Translations under genes and position numbers: made by a program
Notes under the pieces: model-generated
Database searches by the model: none
What the model saw: only the letters and a program-made list of their open reading frames with translations
Told to the model about the DNA's origin: nothing
Origin: Eubacteriales bacterium
Lineage (GTDB): Bacteria > Bacillota > Clostridia > Lachnospirales > Lachnospiraceae
Direction: 5' to 3'
Assembly (NCBI GenBank): GCA_030536575.1
Contig: JAUNPS010000004.1
Location: 1 to 64,000 of the forward strand
DNA: 64,000 nucleotides
Shown here: piece after piece, positions 53,671-61,171 of the stretch
How the letters are laid out: each line of letters starts with the position of its first letter
How positions within the stretch are numbered: position 1 is the first letter of the stretch

Positions 53671-55110
53671 TTATTTGTAAAGAAGAATCGGCATGTTGGC
53701 TTCCATGTTCTCATAGATGGTGGCCGCTACGTCCAGCGGAAGGTTTACACATCCGTGGGAACCGCCGTACTGATAGATGTTGCCGCCAAAGGCACTCTGC
53801 CAGGTGGCGTCGTGGAGCCCTTGTCCGTCGTGGAAGGGCATCCAATACTGGACTTCCACGTCCCAACTGTTTTCGCCGTCGGTGCCGCCGCCTTTCAGAT
53901 TAAAGGGGCTCGCCTTGTAAGCGATGGAGAAAGCGCCGGTGGCAGTCTCACGTTCCGGGGTGGGTTTTCCGGTGACGACGGGGCTGGAGACGACGAGGGA
54001 ACCGTTGCGGTAGAACCACAGGTACTGATTTGTCAGGTCGACTTCTACGTAGTTCCCGTTTAGGTCGTCCCGGCCGTTTCGGCTGAAGCCGCGCACGGCG
54101 TAGATGGGTTCGCGCTCGACGACGGTGTTTGCGTTGATGTTGGCAAGGAGCTGGCTGAATTCGCCGTCCTGGTCGATCAGGTAGCCGTAGTCGTTATTGG
54201 TCAGGGTGACGTCGTAGCCGTTGCTGCTGGTGAAGGTGCGCTGGGAATAGCGGGTGTCGTAGCGGGCGGCCATGTCGGCCACGTATTCGTAAACGCGTTC
54301 TTCGTCGATGGAGGCGTCGTCGCCGTCGATGATCAGCCAGTCCTGGATGGTGTCCCAGTCCAGGGTTTCCGTCACTTCGCCGAAGGTGTAGGTGATGGAG
54401 GCTTTGCAGTATTTATTATAAATGTTTACCAGGCGGTTCATTTCCGGGTCGTCTTTGGTTTTTTCCGGGAGCTGGTAGAAGCTTTCCGGGATGGAAACGG
54501 TGATGGTTTTCTGGGTGTTTCCGGAGAAGTCGGCTTTGCTGAGGGCGTCTTTGACGAGGGCTCGGAGCTGGCTGTCGTCGAATTCGTTTCCGTAGACTTC
54601 GGGTTCGATGGCGTAGCTTCCGTTTTTAAAGACCATTTCGGCGTCTTTGCTGGAGGTGCGCTTTTTTGAGAGGTTGTCTACGGTGATGATGGTTTCGAAG
54701 GCGGTTTCGTCCACGGTCAGGGGGATTTCGACTTCGGCGCTGTTGTCAGTGAAGAGGTTGACCAGGAAGTTCAGGCGCTGGCTGCGCAGGGTGTCCTGGA
54801 TGTTGGTGAGGAGCTGGTCTTCGTCGACGTTGCAGCCGAGGGAGGTCAGGGGGGCCGTGAGGACGGTTTCGCCCTGTTCCTGGATGACCAGGGTGGAGGT
54901 CTGGTAGCCGCTGACGAGAAGGCCCTGGACTTCGGAGGCGGTTTTTTCGGAGACGTCGTAGCCGTTTAAGGTGGAATTTTTTAAAAACAGGGAGTTGCTG
55001 GCTTCTGAGAATAAAAGCCAGGCAACGGAAATAACTGCTGCGGCCAGGAGCAGGTTTATGAATACGACGAGGGCTTTTTGTTTTCTCTTTCTTCTTCTTT
55101 TGGGTTTCAT
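53671..55110 (-). CDS. L,D-transpeptidase (YkuD) with peptidoglycan-binding region
   Basis: The 479-residue protein has a very basic cytoplasmic N-terminus and one membrane segment (about residues 13-33). Extracellular PG_binding_4-like repeats lead to a C-terminal YkuD domain with YGGSHGCVNLPLD, where the Cys is the catalytic nucleophile. It makes 3-3 cross-links in peptidoglycan or attaches proteins to it. Its promoter is recognisable at 55167-55195. Confidence 0.94.
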   Translation of the reverse strand: MKPKRRRKRKQKALVVFINLLLAAAVISVAWLLFSEASNSLFLKNSTLNGYDVSEKTASEVQGLLVSGYQTSTLVIQEQGETVLTAPLTSLGCNVDEDQLLTNIQDTLRSQRLNFLVNLFTDNSAEVEIPLTVDETAFETIITVDNLSKKRTSSKDAEMVFKNGSYAIEPEVYGNEFDDSQLRALVKDALSKADFSGNTQKTITVSIPESFYQLPEKTKDDPEMNRLVNIYNKYCKASITYTFGEVTETLDWDTIQDWLIIDGDDASIDEERVYEYVADMAARYDTRYSQRTFTSSNGYDVTLTNNDYGYLIDQDGEFSQLLANINANTVVEREPIYAVRGFSRNGRDDLNGNYVEVDLTNQYLWFYRNGSLVVSSPVVTGKPTPERETATGAFSIAYKASPFNLKGGGTDGENSWDVEVQYWMPFHDGQGLHDATWQSAFGGNIYQYGGSHGCVNLPLDVAATIYENMEANMPILLYK

Positions 55111-55166
55111 GGGGTTCTTCTTTTCCTCTTAATTAGTGGGCTGCAATGGGATTGAGCCTAATCCAG

Positions 55167-55195
55167 ATTATAGGATAGATGGGGAGAAAAATCAA
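55167..55195 (-). promoter_or_regulatory. Sigma-A promoter of the L,D-transpeptidase gene
   Basis: Read on the minus strand, TTGATT (55195-55190) and TATAAT (55172-55167) are separated by 17 bp, 57 bp upstream of the start codon. Confidence 0.75.
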
Positions 55196-55266
55196 TCGTT
55201 GGGGAGGGATTAAGGAATATTTAAGAAAGGAAAAGCACGAGGGGCCGCCGGGCCTGTTTCCTGAGT

Positions 55267-55296
55267 CATAAAAAGTGCTGTCATCTCTGACAGCAC
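55267..55296 (-). terminator. Rho-independent terminator of the small peptide gene
   Basis: A perfect 9-bp stem GTGCTGTCA / TGACAGCAC with a 4-base loop is followed, on the minus strand, by a T-rich tail (TTTTTAT). It lies 45 bp after the peptide stop codon. Confidence 0.88.
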
Positions 55297-55340
55297 CTTG
55301 GAGTTAAACGGCGAATAAGATGGGCGGCGTGTCCATCATC

Positions 55341-55424
55341 TCAGGTACTCTTGCGAGTGCGTCGGGAGCCTTTCCGACCTTTATTGCCGTTTTTTGTAGC
55401 AAACTTTAATAATTTATCTTCCAT
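55341..55424 (-). CDS. Small basic peptide gene, 27 residues
   Basis: From the ATG at 55424 to TGA at 55341 the frame encodes 27 residues starting MEDKLLKFATKNGN and ending with a tail of nine Lys/Arg (GRKGSRRTRKST at the C-terminus). CAGGAG lies about 9-10 bp before the ATG. A TTGCAA-17-TATCAT promoter lies upstream and a strong terminator downstream, so it forms a self-contained transcript of about 200 nt. I do not recognise the family. The charge suggests RNA, DNA or membrane binding; a ribosome-associated or antimicrobial peptide is possible. Confidence 0.7.
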   Translation of the reverse strand: MEDKLLKFATKNGNKGRKGSRRTRKST

Positions 55425-55475
55425 ATGTGTTTTGCTCCTGCAGGTAGAGAGTTGAAAAATCCCTCCTTTTCCACC

Positions 55476-55504
55476 ATGATATCATAAGAAATATCGCTTT
55501 GCAA
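55476..55504 (-). promoter_or_regulatory. Promoter of the small peptide gene
   Basis: On the minus strand, TTGCAA (55504-55499) and TATCAT (55481-55476) are separated by 17 bp. The leader of about 45 nt also contains a second purine-rich AAGGAGGG, the use of which is unclear. Confidence 0.65.
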
Positions 55505-55543
55505 CAAAAGAGAACAAGTGCAATTTTCGCCCTCCCCAACATT

Positions 55544-55576
55544 TTCAATGCTTCTTCAATCTTTGTATGTTATACT
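55544..55576 (+). promoter_or_regulatory. OmpR-type box and promoter of the response-regulator gene
   Basis: TTCAAT occurs at 55544-55549 and 55555-55560 (11-bp period), with 10 bp between the second copy and an extended -10 (TGT-TATACT, hexamer 55571-55576). There is no -35. The same arrangement occurs before the hydrolase gene at 57649. Confidence 0.7.
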
Positions 55577-55598
55577 AAACAGAGACGGAGGGATTCAA

Positions 55599-56282
55599 AT
55601 GAGGCTTTTACTGGTTGAAGACGAAAAACGCATGGCGCAGGCACTTGGCGAAATCCTGCGGCAGGAAAATTACGAGGTCGATTCCTACACCGACGGAATC
55701 TCCGGCCTTGCCGCGATCGAAAGCGCAATCTACGACCTGATCGTCCTGGACGTGATGCTGCCCGGAATGAATGGCTTCGAGATCGCGCGGAAAGCCAGGC
55801 AGATGGGCATCCGCACGCCCATCCTGATGCTGACAGCGAAAAGCGACCTGGACGACAAGGTAACAGGGCTGGACAGCGGCGCGGACGACTACCTCACCAA
55901 ACCTTTTATGACAAAGGAACTGCTCGCCAGGCTCCGCGCCCTCGCCAGACGCGGAATGAATGCGCCGGACGGTACGCTGACCTTCGGCGATCTGAGCCTG
56001 GATACGAATACCCTGACGCTTTCCTGCCGTACTAATGGCCAGAGCGTAAAACTGGGCGAAAAAGAATACCGCATCCTGGAATATCTGATCACGAATCAGG
56101 GCCAGATCCTCACCCGCGAGCAGCTCGCCGTGAAAATCTGGGGCTTTGACAGTGAAGCGGAGTATAACAATGTGGAAGTCTACATGTCTTTCACCCGGAA
56201 AAAGCTGGCCTTTGTCGGCGCCAAGACCGAGATTAAAGCGGTGCGGGGGATTGGCTACGAATTGAGGTATCGCGATGTTTAA
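55599..56282 (+). CDS. OmpR/PhoB-family response regulator
   Basis: The protein has 227 residues from ATG 55599 (GGAGGG 6 bp upstream). The receiver has VEDEK and phospho-acceptor Asp51 (LIVLDVMLPG), with KPF near residue 100. The C-terminal winged helix has LGEKEYRILEYLITNQGQILTRE and VEVYMSFTRKKL. It overlaps its kinase gene by 8 bp. Shared TTCAAT boxes suggest it activates its own operon and the hydrolase gene. Confidence 0.95.
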   Translation: MRLLLVEDEKRMAQALGEILRQENYEVDSYTDGISGLAAIESAIYDLIVLDVMLPGMNGFEIARKARQMGIRTPILMLTAKSDLDDKVTGLDSGADDYLTKPFMTKELLARLRALARRGMNAPDGTLTFGDLSLDTNTLTLSCRTNGQSVKLGEKEYRILEYLITNQGQILTREQLAVKIWGFDSEAEYNNVEVYMSFTRKKLAFVGAKTEIKAVRGIGYELRYRDV

Positions 56283-57576
56283 GCGTTCGAAAAGAAAAAT
56301 TGTGGCGGCGATCATGGCTGTGCTGGTCCTGCTGTATATTGGTACGCTCGCTGTGATCTATGGATGCAGTTATTTTGAAGTGTCTGCGGCGAACCGCGAG
56401 ATGCTGGAGCGCTATACGGAATTGTTCTCCCTGGAAAATCAGCCGGGGGAAGACCAGCTTCCGGAAATCCCGGAGCGTTTGGGCAAAGACGATTCACCGG
56501 AAATCCTGGAGCGTTCGGACAAAGGCGATTCGCCGGAAATCACGGAAGGCCGTCTCTTTAAGAAATCGACGGCTTTCCGGCTCACAACCTTCTATTCCGT
56601 GGCAATCTCCGACAGCGGTGAAATCCTCGCTACGGACAATGAGAACGAGGACGTTTACGAAGACGCCGTCCTCCAGGAATATGCTACCGAAATTACAGAA
56701 AGCAAGAAAGACAGCGGAGTGAAAGGGAGCCTGCTTTACATGGCGGTTGAAAAAGAGGGATACACCTTGGTTGCATTTATGGACAACACCATTATGCAGC
56801 AAAGTATCACGACATTGCTCCGGTATACGATTCTCTTTGGCGGCATCATGCTGGCGGTGCTGTTCGTTGTGGCGGTCTATCTGGCGGGGAAAATTGTGAA
56901 GCCGCTGGAGGAAAGCCACCAAAAGCAGAAGCAGTTTATCTCGGATGCCGGCCATGAACTGAAAACGCCCATTTCCGTGGTCAGCGCCAACGCGGAATTG
57001 CTGGAAAGAGAAATCGGCGAGAATCCCTGGCTGGCCAATATCCGCTATGAAAATGAGAAGATGGGGAAACTGGTAGGCCAGCTTCTGGAGCTTACGCGTA
57101 TGGAAAATGTCGAGGTGCAGACCGAATATCTGGATTTCAGCCGGTTAGTCCGGGGCGAAGCGCTTCCGTTTGAGTGCATTGCTTTTGAACAGGGGCTGAT
57201 TCTGAACTGTGACATTGCGGAAGGAATTTTTCTTGAAGGAAACAGCGGCCAGTTAAAGCAGATTGTTTCTATTTTGCTGGACAATGCGATCTGCTACGGG
57301 CAGGACGGGAAGGAAGTTGTGCTGCGTTTAAAGGAAGAACATGGCTTTGCTAAGCTGTCCGTAATCAATGCGGGCAAGGAGATTCCGCCGGAACAACGCT
57401 CCGAGCTTTTCGAACGCTTCTACCGCGCGGACGTTTCCCGCAGCGGGGAGGACGAGCATTATGGCCTTGGGCTTTCCATTGCGAAAGCAATTGCCGTCGC
57501 GCATAAAGGAAAAATCAATGTTTTTTGCTACGACGGGAAAGTAGAATTTGCCGTTTCGCTTCCATTGAAAAAATAA
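56275..57576 (+). CDS. Sensor histidine kinase of the OmpR-type system
   Basis: The 433-residue protein has two membrane segments (about 8-34 and 183-205) around an extracytoplasmic domain. HisKA follows with FISDAGHELKTP (His227), then HATPase with LLDNAICYG and YGLGLSIAKAIA. The extracytoplasmic part includes a short 12-residue tandem duplication (PEIPERLGKDDS / PEILERSDKGDS, residues about 63-86). The stop is followed within 10 bp by the regulated promoter of the hydrolase gene. Confidence 0.94.
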   Translation: MFKRSKRKIVAAIMAVLVLLYIGTLAVIYGCSYFEVSAANREMLERYTELFSLENQPGEDQLPEIPERLGKDDSPEILERSDKGDSPEITEGRLFKKSTAFRLTTFYSVAISDSGEILATDNENEDVYEDAVLQEYATEITESKKDSGVKGSLLYMAVEKEGYTLVAFMDNTIMQQSITTLLRYTILFGGIMLAVLFVVAVYLAGKIVKPLEESHQKQKQFISDAGHELKTPISVVSANAELLEREIGENPWLANIRYENEKMGKLVGQLLELTRMENVEVQTEYLDFSRLVRGEALPFECIAFEQGLILNCDIAEGIFLEGNSGQLKQIVSILLDNAICYGQDGKEVVLRLKEEHGFAKLSVINAGKEIPPEQRSELFERFYRADVSRSGEDEHYGLGLSIAKAIAVAHKGKINVFCYDGKVEFAVSLPLKK

Positions 57577-57585
57577 TCTGGATTT

Positions 57586-57618
57586 TTCAATATTACTTCA
57601 ATCTTCCTCCTGTACAAT
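57586..57618 (+). promoter_or_regulatory. OmpR-type box and promoter of the tannase-like gene
   Basis: TTCAAT at 57586-57591 and 57597-57602 (11-bp period), then 10 bp, then TACAAT at 57613-57618. Spacing is identical to the promoter at 55544-55576. No -35 is present, as expected of an activator-dependent promoter. Confidence 0.7.
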
Positions 57619-57643
57619 GGCAAAAAAAGTACAGGAGGTTTTT
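57606..57643 (+). terminator. Terminator-like hairpin overlapping the promoter and ribosome site
   Basis: CCTCCTGTAC (57606-57615) and GTACAGGAGG (57629-57638) are perfect 10-bp arms with a 13-base loop, then TTTTT. The right arm contains the AGGAGG of the hydrolase gene and the left arm overlaps its -10. Read-through from the kinase gene would form this hairpin; a transcript from the local promoter would start inside the loop and leave the ribosome site free. Confidence 0.75.
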
Positions 57644-57648
57644 GGTTT

Positions 57649-60162
57649 ATGTCACGTTATAAAAAAGTGATTGCAATGCTTCTCTCTTTTTCCATGCTGG
57701 CAGGGGCATGCACGTGCTCCTATGCGGCGGAAGAAGAAACCGCAGGCGTTGCAGATGCCGAAAGAAAGGCTTATATTGAAGAAACATTGAATCTAGCAAA
57801 CAATGCGGAACAGGAGTGGACGTATTCGGCGGACGCGGATGCGTGGGTGCTCTCGATTGTATCGGCGGTGGCGTATCCGGAACTGCCGGATCAGCAGGGC
57901 GTATCGGTTTGTGTGCCGGGGGCCTATGTGACCGGGATTGATACGGATGGAGACGGGACGGCGGATGTGACGGCGGAGACGTATACCGATGCGGTGGGCG
58001 GTTCGCTTGTCATTGACTATGATGCGGAAGTGACCAGTACGAACGGGCAGGTCTATACGGCCGCGACGGCCCCTGTGATTTTGAATACGGGCGCGGCGGG
58101 CTATGGTTCCAGTACGAATACCCTTGCGGCGACGACCTATGCGTCAGAGGGCTATATCAATGTCGCCTGCGGTAACCGCGGGAAACAGGATACGGCGACG
58201 GACGAATACGGAAACACCTATTATACCGGAGACGCGCCGTCGTGCCTGGTAGACCAGAAAAATGCGGCGCGTTTTGTGAAATACAATATTTTGCTTGGAA
58301 ATCTGCCGGGAAGCGTGGATTACTTTGTGTCTACGGGCGGTTCCGGCGGCGGAGCCCATGCGACGATGTTTGCGGCGACTTCCAATAATCCGGATTTCTA
58401 CGACTATGAAATCGAGGCTGGCGCGGTTGGCGTTTATCAGTTGGAGGATGGAAGTTACACGACGGCCGTGACGATTGGCGATACGGATTATGAAATTTCC
58501 GACGGCGCGTGGGGATGCATTGCGTACAGCGCGATTACTTCTTTATATGAGGGCGACATGGCGATGGCGTTCGAATATTACATGGATACGGATTATGAGT
58601 TTGGTTCTGCTTTCCAGGCGCAGTTGGCGGAGTATTTGTCGGCCGCTTATATGGAATATATCAATGAGCAGAATCTTGCGGTGGAAGAGTCGGCCGTTGG
58701 TTTTGACCTGAATGGAGACGGCGATTTGGAGGACACGATCGCGCTCACGATCGAATATGACCCGGAAGCTTATCCGGAGACGAACGGCTATTATGGAACG
58801 TATCTTGACCTGTATCTGGCGGAATTCCAGTCGAACCTTCAGTGGTATCTGGACAATTTGGATTATGCGGAGGGCTGGACGTGGTTTGATACGGAGGGCA
58901 ATGCGCTGAGTGATGAGGATGCTGCGGCTATGACTTCTGCGGACAAAGCGGCTGCTTTTATCGAAGGGCGTTATGCGAAGGGAAGCTCTGACGGCATGGG
59001 CAGAGGTATGATGGGCGGTATGCTCGGAGGAGAGCTTCCGGATGGTGTGAAAGGCGATAAAATAGGCGGTAAGATGGGCGGAAGAATGCTGGACGGTGGA
59101 CTTGCCGATGGTGAAATTCCGAGCCTGGAGCTGACAGATGGCGAGCTTCCGGACGGGGGGATTGCCGACCTGGAGCTGACAGATGGAGAAACTTCGGATA
59201 CAGAGCTTCCGGAGAGTGAGGTTTCTGACGGGAATCTGCCAGATGGCGACCTTTCGAACGGCGACTTGCCGGAGGGACAGCTTCCGGATGGCGACCTTTC
59301 GAACGGCGATTTGCCGGAGGGACAGCTTCCAGACGGAGATCTGGCAGATGGTGAGCTTCCGGATGGCGATCTTCCAGACGCAGCCGAACAGGGCCGCAGT
59401 TTTGAAAATGACGCGGTAGCGGAAAACAGCGCCGGGGACACGATGGACGTCGGAACGCCGGACGCCGGGACGACCCAGGCAGCAGGCAGCAGCCTCGACT
59501 CCGCCAACTACGCCAGCTATGAAGAAATGGTGGCGTCCTATGCGGAGGACATTGCAGAAATCGAAGCTGGAGACAAATATGGCAACAATCTTGTATCCCT
59601 GTACAACCCGCTGAACTACATCGGCGCAGAGGGCACAGAAAATCCGACCTGGGTACGGATCATGATGGGAGCCGCGGAAGGAGACATGTCCATGTTCACC
59701 TCCCTGAATCTTCAGATTGCCATGCTGAATGCCGGCGCGGACGCCAACATCGAGTGGCAGTGGGACGGCGGCCATGTTCCGTCCGAGATACTCAGCGAGT
59801 CCTTCTCCCTGTATGTTGACCAGATGTACGGCGAATACGTAAATGGCAATGAAATCGAGACGCCTGAAGCAGCCGCCCAGACCGCAAACGGCACCGCAGA
59901 AGAAGCGACCGGAACCGATCTGAGCAGCTGGGTAGAATATTCCGATGTAAACAATGTATCCTTCACGCTGGCAGACGCCGTTTCCTACCGGACGAAGGGA
60001 GCCAGCAAGGCGATCCCAGGCTTTGATGCCATTGACTACGGCCAGGAAGATTATGTATTTGGAAGCTCGGAAAAAGATGCCCGTCACTGGAACAGCATTT
60101 TGCTTGAAATTTTCGAGACGTATACGGACGTACTCTCCCCGCTGTTCAATCAGGGAGCATAA
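57649..60162 (+). CDS. Secreted tannase-like alpha/beta hydrolase with repeat insert
   Basis: The 837-residue protein has a signal peptide (cleavage near SYAAEEE). STGGSGGGAHATMFA has the GxSxG-like nucleophile elbow after LVDQKNAARFVKYN. The C-terminal part has LYNPLNYI, MGAAEGDMSM and WDGGHVPSEI, which fit the acid and histidine of subtype B tannase-like enzymes. Between them, residues about 445-585 are a Gly/Met-rich then LPDGDL-type repeat that is probably disordered. The natural substrate may be a phenolic ester, but another secreted ester is possible. It is controlled by the adjacent two-component system. Confidence 0.75.
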   Translation: MSRYKKVIAMLLSFSMLAGACTCSYAAEEETAGVADAERKAYIEETLNLANNAEQEWTYSADADAWVLSIVSAVAYPELPDQQGVSVCVPGAYVTGIDTDGDGTADVTAETYTDAVGGSLVIDYDAEVTSTNGQVYTAATAPVILNTGAAGYGSSTNTLAATTYASEGYINVACGNRGKQDTATDEYGNTYYTGDAPSCLVDQKNAARFVKYNILLGNLPGSVDYFVSTGGSGGGAHATMFAATSNNPDFYDYEIEAGAVGVYQLEDGSYTTAVTIGDTDYEISDGAWGCIAYSAITSLYEGDMAMAFEYYMDTDYEFGSAFQAQLAEYLSAAYMEYINEQNLAVEESAVGFDLNGDGDLEDTIALTIEYDPEAYPETNGYYGTYLDLYLAEFQSNLQWYLDNLDYAEGWTWFDTEGNALSDEDAAAMTSADKAAAFIEGRYAKGSSDGMGRGMMGGMLGGELPDGVKGDKIGGKMGGRMLDGGLADGEIPSLELTDGELPDGGIADLELTDGETSDTELPESEVSDGNLPDGDLSNGDLPEGQLPDGDLSNGDLPEGQLPDGDLADGELPDGDLPDAAEQGRSFENDAVAENSAGDTMDVGTPDAGTTQAAGSSLDSANYASYEEMVASYAEDIAEIEAGDKYGNNLVSLYNPLNYIGAEGTENPTWVRIMMGAAEGDMSMFTSLNLQIAMLNAGADANIEWQWDGGHVPSEILSESFSLYVDQMYGEYVNGNEIETPEAAAQTANGTAEEATGTDLSSWVEYSDVNNVSFTLADAVSYRTKGASKAIPGFDAIDYGQEDYVFGSSEKDARHWNSILLEIFETYTDVLSPLFNQGA
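59020..59400 (+). repeat. Degenerate GELPDGDL-type repeat inside the tannase-like gene
   Basis: The DNA repeats a core of about 15-30 bp coding for (L/I)PDG(D/E)L words. Within it, two near-identical 51-bp units begin at 59236 and 59287 (each starting with a NLPDGDLSNGDLPEGQ-like segment). The insert is acidic, lies between the two halves of the hydrolase fold, and is likely to vary in length among strains. Confidence 0.8.
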
Positions 60163-60231
60163 CGGCTTCGTCCGTGGAATCCGTCCAGAAAGGAGCGGAA
60201 CGTTCAAACCCCTTTCGGAACTGTCCGGGAC

Positions 60232-61050
60232 TTACCCATGCTCCTTCCGGAACTGTCCGGGACTTACCCCATGCCCCTTCCGGAACTGCCTGCAGAAATG
60301 CTACGGATTCGCATACCCGCATTCTTCCGCAATCTCCGCGACGCTTTTTGCAGTATAAATCAGAAGCTCCCGCGCCCTGGCAAGCCGGAACGCAATCACA
60401 TCCTCCATGCAGGAAACGCCGAATTTCTGCTTGTAGAGAAGCTGAAGATACCCGCAGCTAATATGGAGCTGCGCGGCCATATCCGCAATCTTCCACGGAA
60501 ACTGCGGATTCGAGGAAATCTGGCGGCGCAGATCAAGAAGTTCATAGTCGTAATGGCTGTTCGCCCGCACCGGGAGCGTATCCGCACCGTTTACGAGGTC
60601 GTCCCGCAGCTTTGAAAAAAGGATCGACAGGAGCTGGTCGATGACCGGGGCGCTTCGGAGGTTCCGGGCGGCGTCCGGCTGGAAGGTCAGGAAGGTCTGG
60701 CCGGAGCAGAATTCCCAGGTCAGAAGCTGGAAGAGATTCCGGCAGTACATGGGGTCTGAGACCTGGAAGGGGACGGCCTGAAGGGGGAATTCGGTCACAA
60801 GAGGGTCGTCGGTGGAGAAGCGGAGCCAGTGGTTGGCGTAGGCCTGGTTGGCGGCGGCGTACCAGATGGGGCAGTTTGGCGGGTAGAGGATGGCGGTGTG
60901 GGCGGGGCAGGTGCGGATTTGGCCGCGGAGGAGGAAGCGGGCGGGGGTGACGGTGAGGACTAGGAGGTAGCAGGGGAAGCCTTTGGGGATGTCATAGGTG
61001 AAGTCGCTGGTGTGGACGCCGTCGTAGCCGCAAAAGTAAATCTGGTTCAT
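60232..61050 (-). pseudogene. AraC-family regulator interrupted by an in-frame TAG
   Basis: The frame starts at ATG 61050 (AAAGGAG upstream) with an AraC_binding-like domain (YDGVHTSDFTYDIP) and a helix-turn-helix (WKIADMAAQLHISCGYLQLLYKQKFG). The second helix-turn-helix stops at TAG (60301-60303) right after ECGYANP. Beyond the TAG the same frame continues HFCRQFRKGHGVSPGQFRK to a TAA at 60232, exactly the missing family C-terminus. One base change (a Tyr codon to TAG) would explain it. It is divergent from the GH43 gene, its likely target. Confidence 0.85.
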
Positions 61051-61103
61051 GGGTACTCCTTTGAAAATGTGAGGATTGATCAATTATAGAACAGTATTAT
61101 CCA

Positions 61104-61132
61104 TTGCAGGGAAAAAGTCAATGGGTTAGATT
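61104..61132 (+). promoter_or_regulatory. Probable promoter of the GH43 gene
   Basis: TTGCAG (61104-61109) and TAGATT (61127-61132) are separated by 17 bp, 39 bp before the start. The -10 is weak, so activation by the divergent AraC regulator would be expected. Confidence 0.5.
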
Positions 61133-61171
61133 AAAGACAGAACATTTTTTACTCAAAGGAGGAATTCCAAT

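Noticed and set aside
58543-60207. 554-residue minus-strand frame over the tannase-like gene
   Set aside because: Long antisense frames arise from the strong third-base bias here; the composition is implausible and there is no ribosome site.
60301-60303. TAG as a pyrrolysine codon or programmed read-through
   Set aside because: No pyl gene or read-through signal is visible; a point change in a Tyr codon is simpler.
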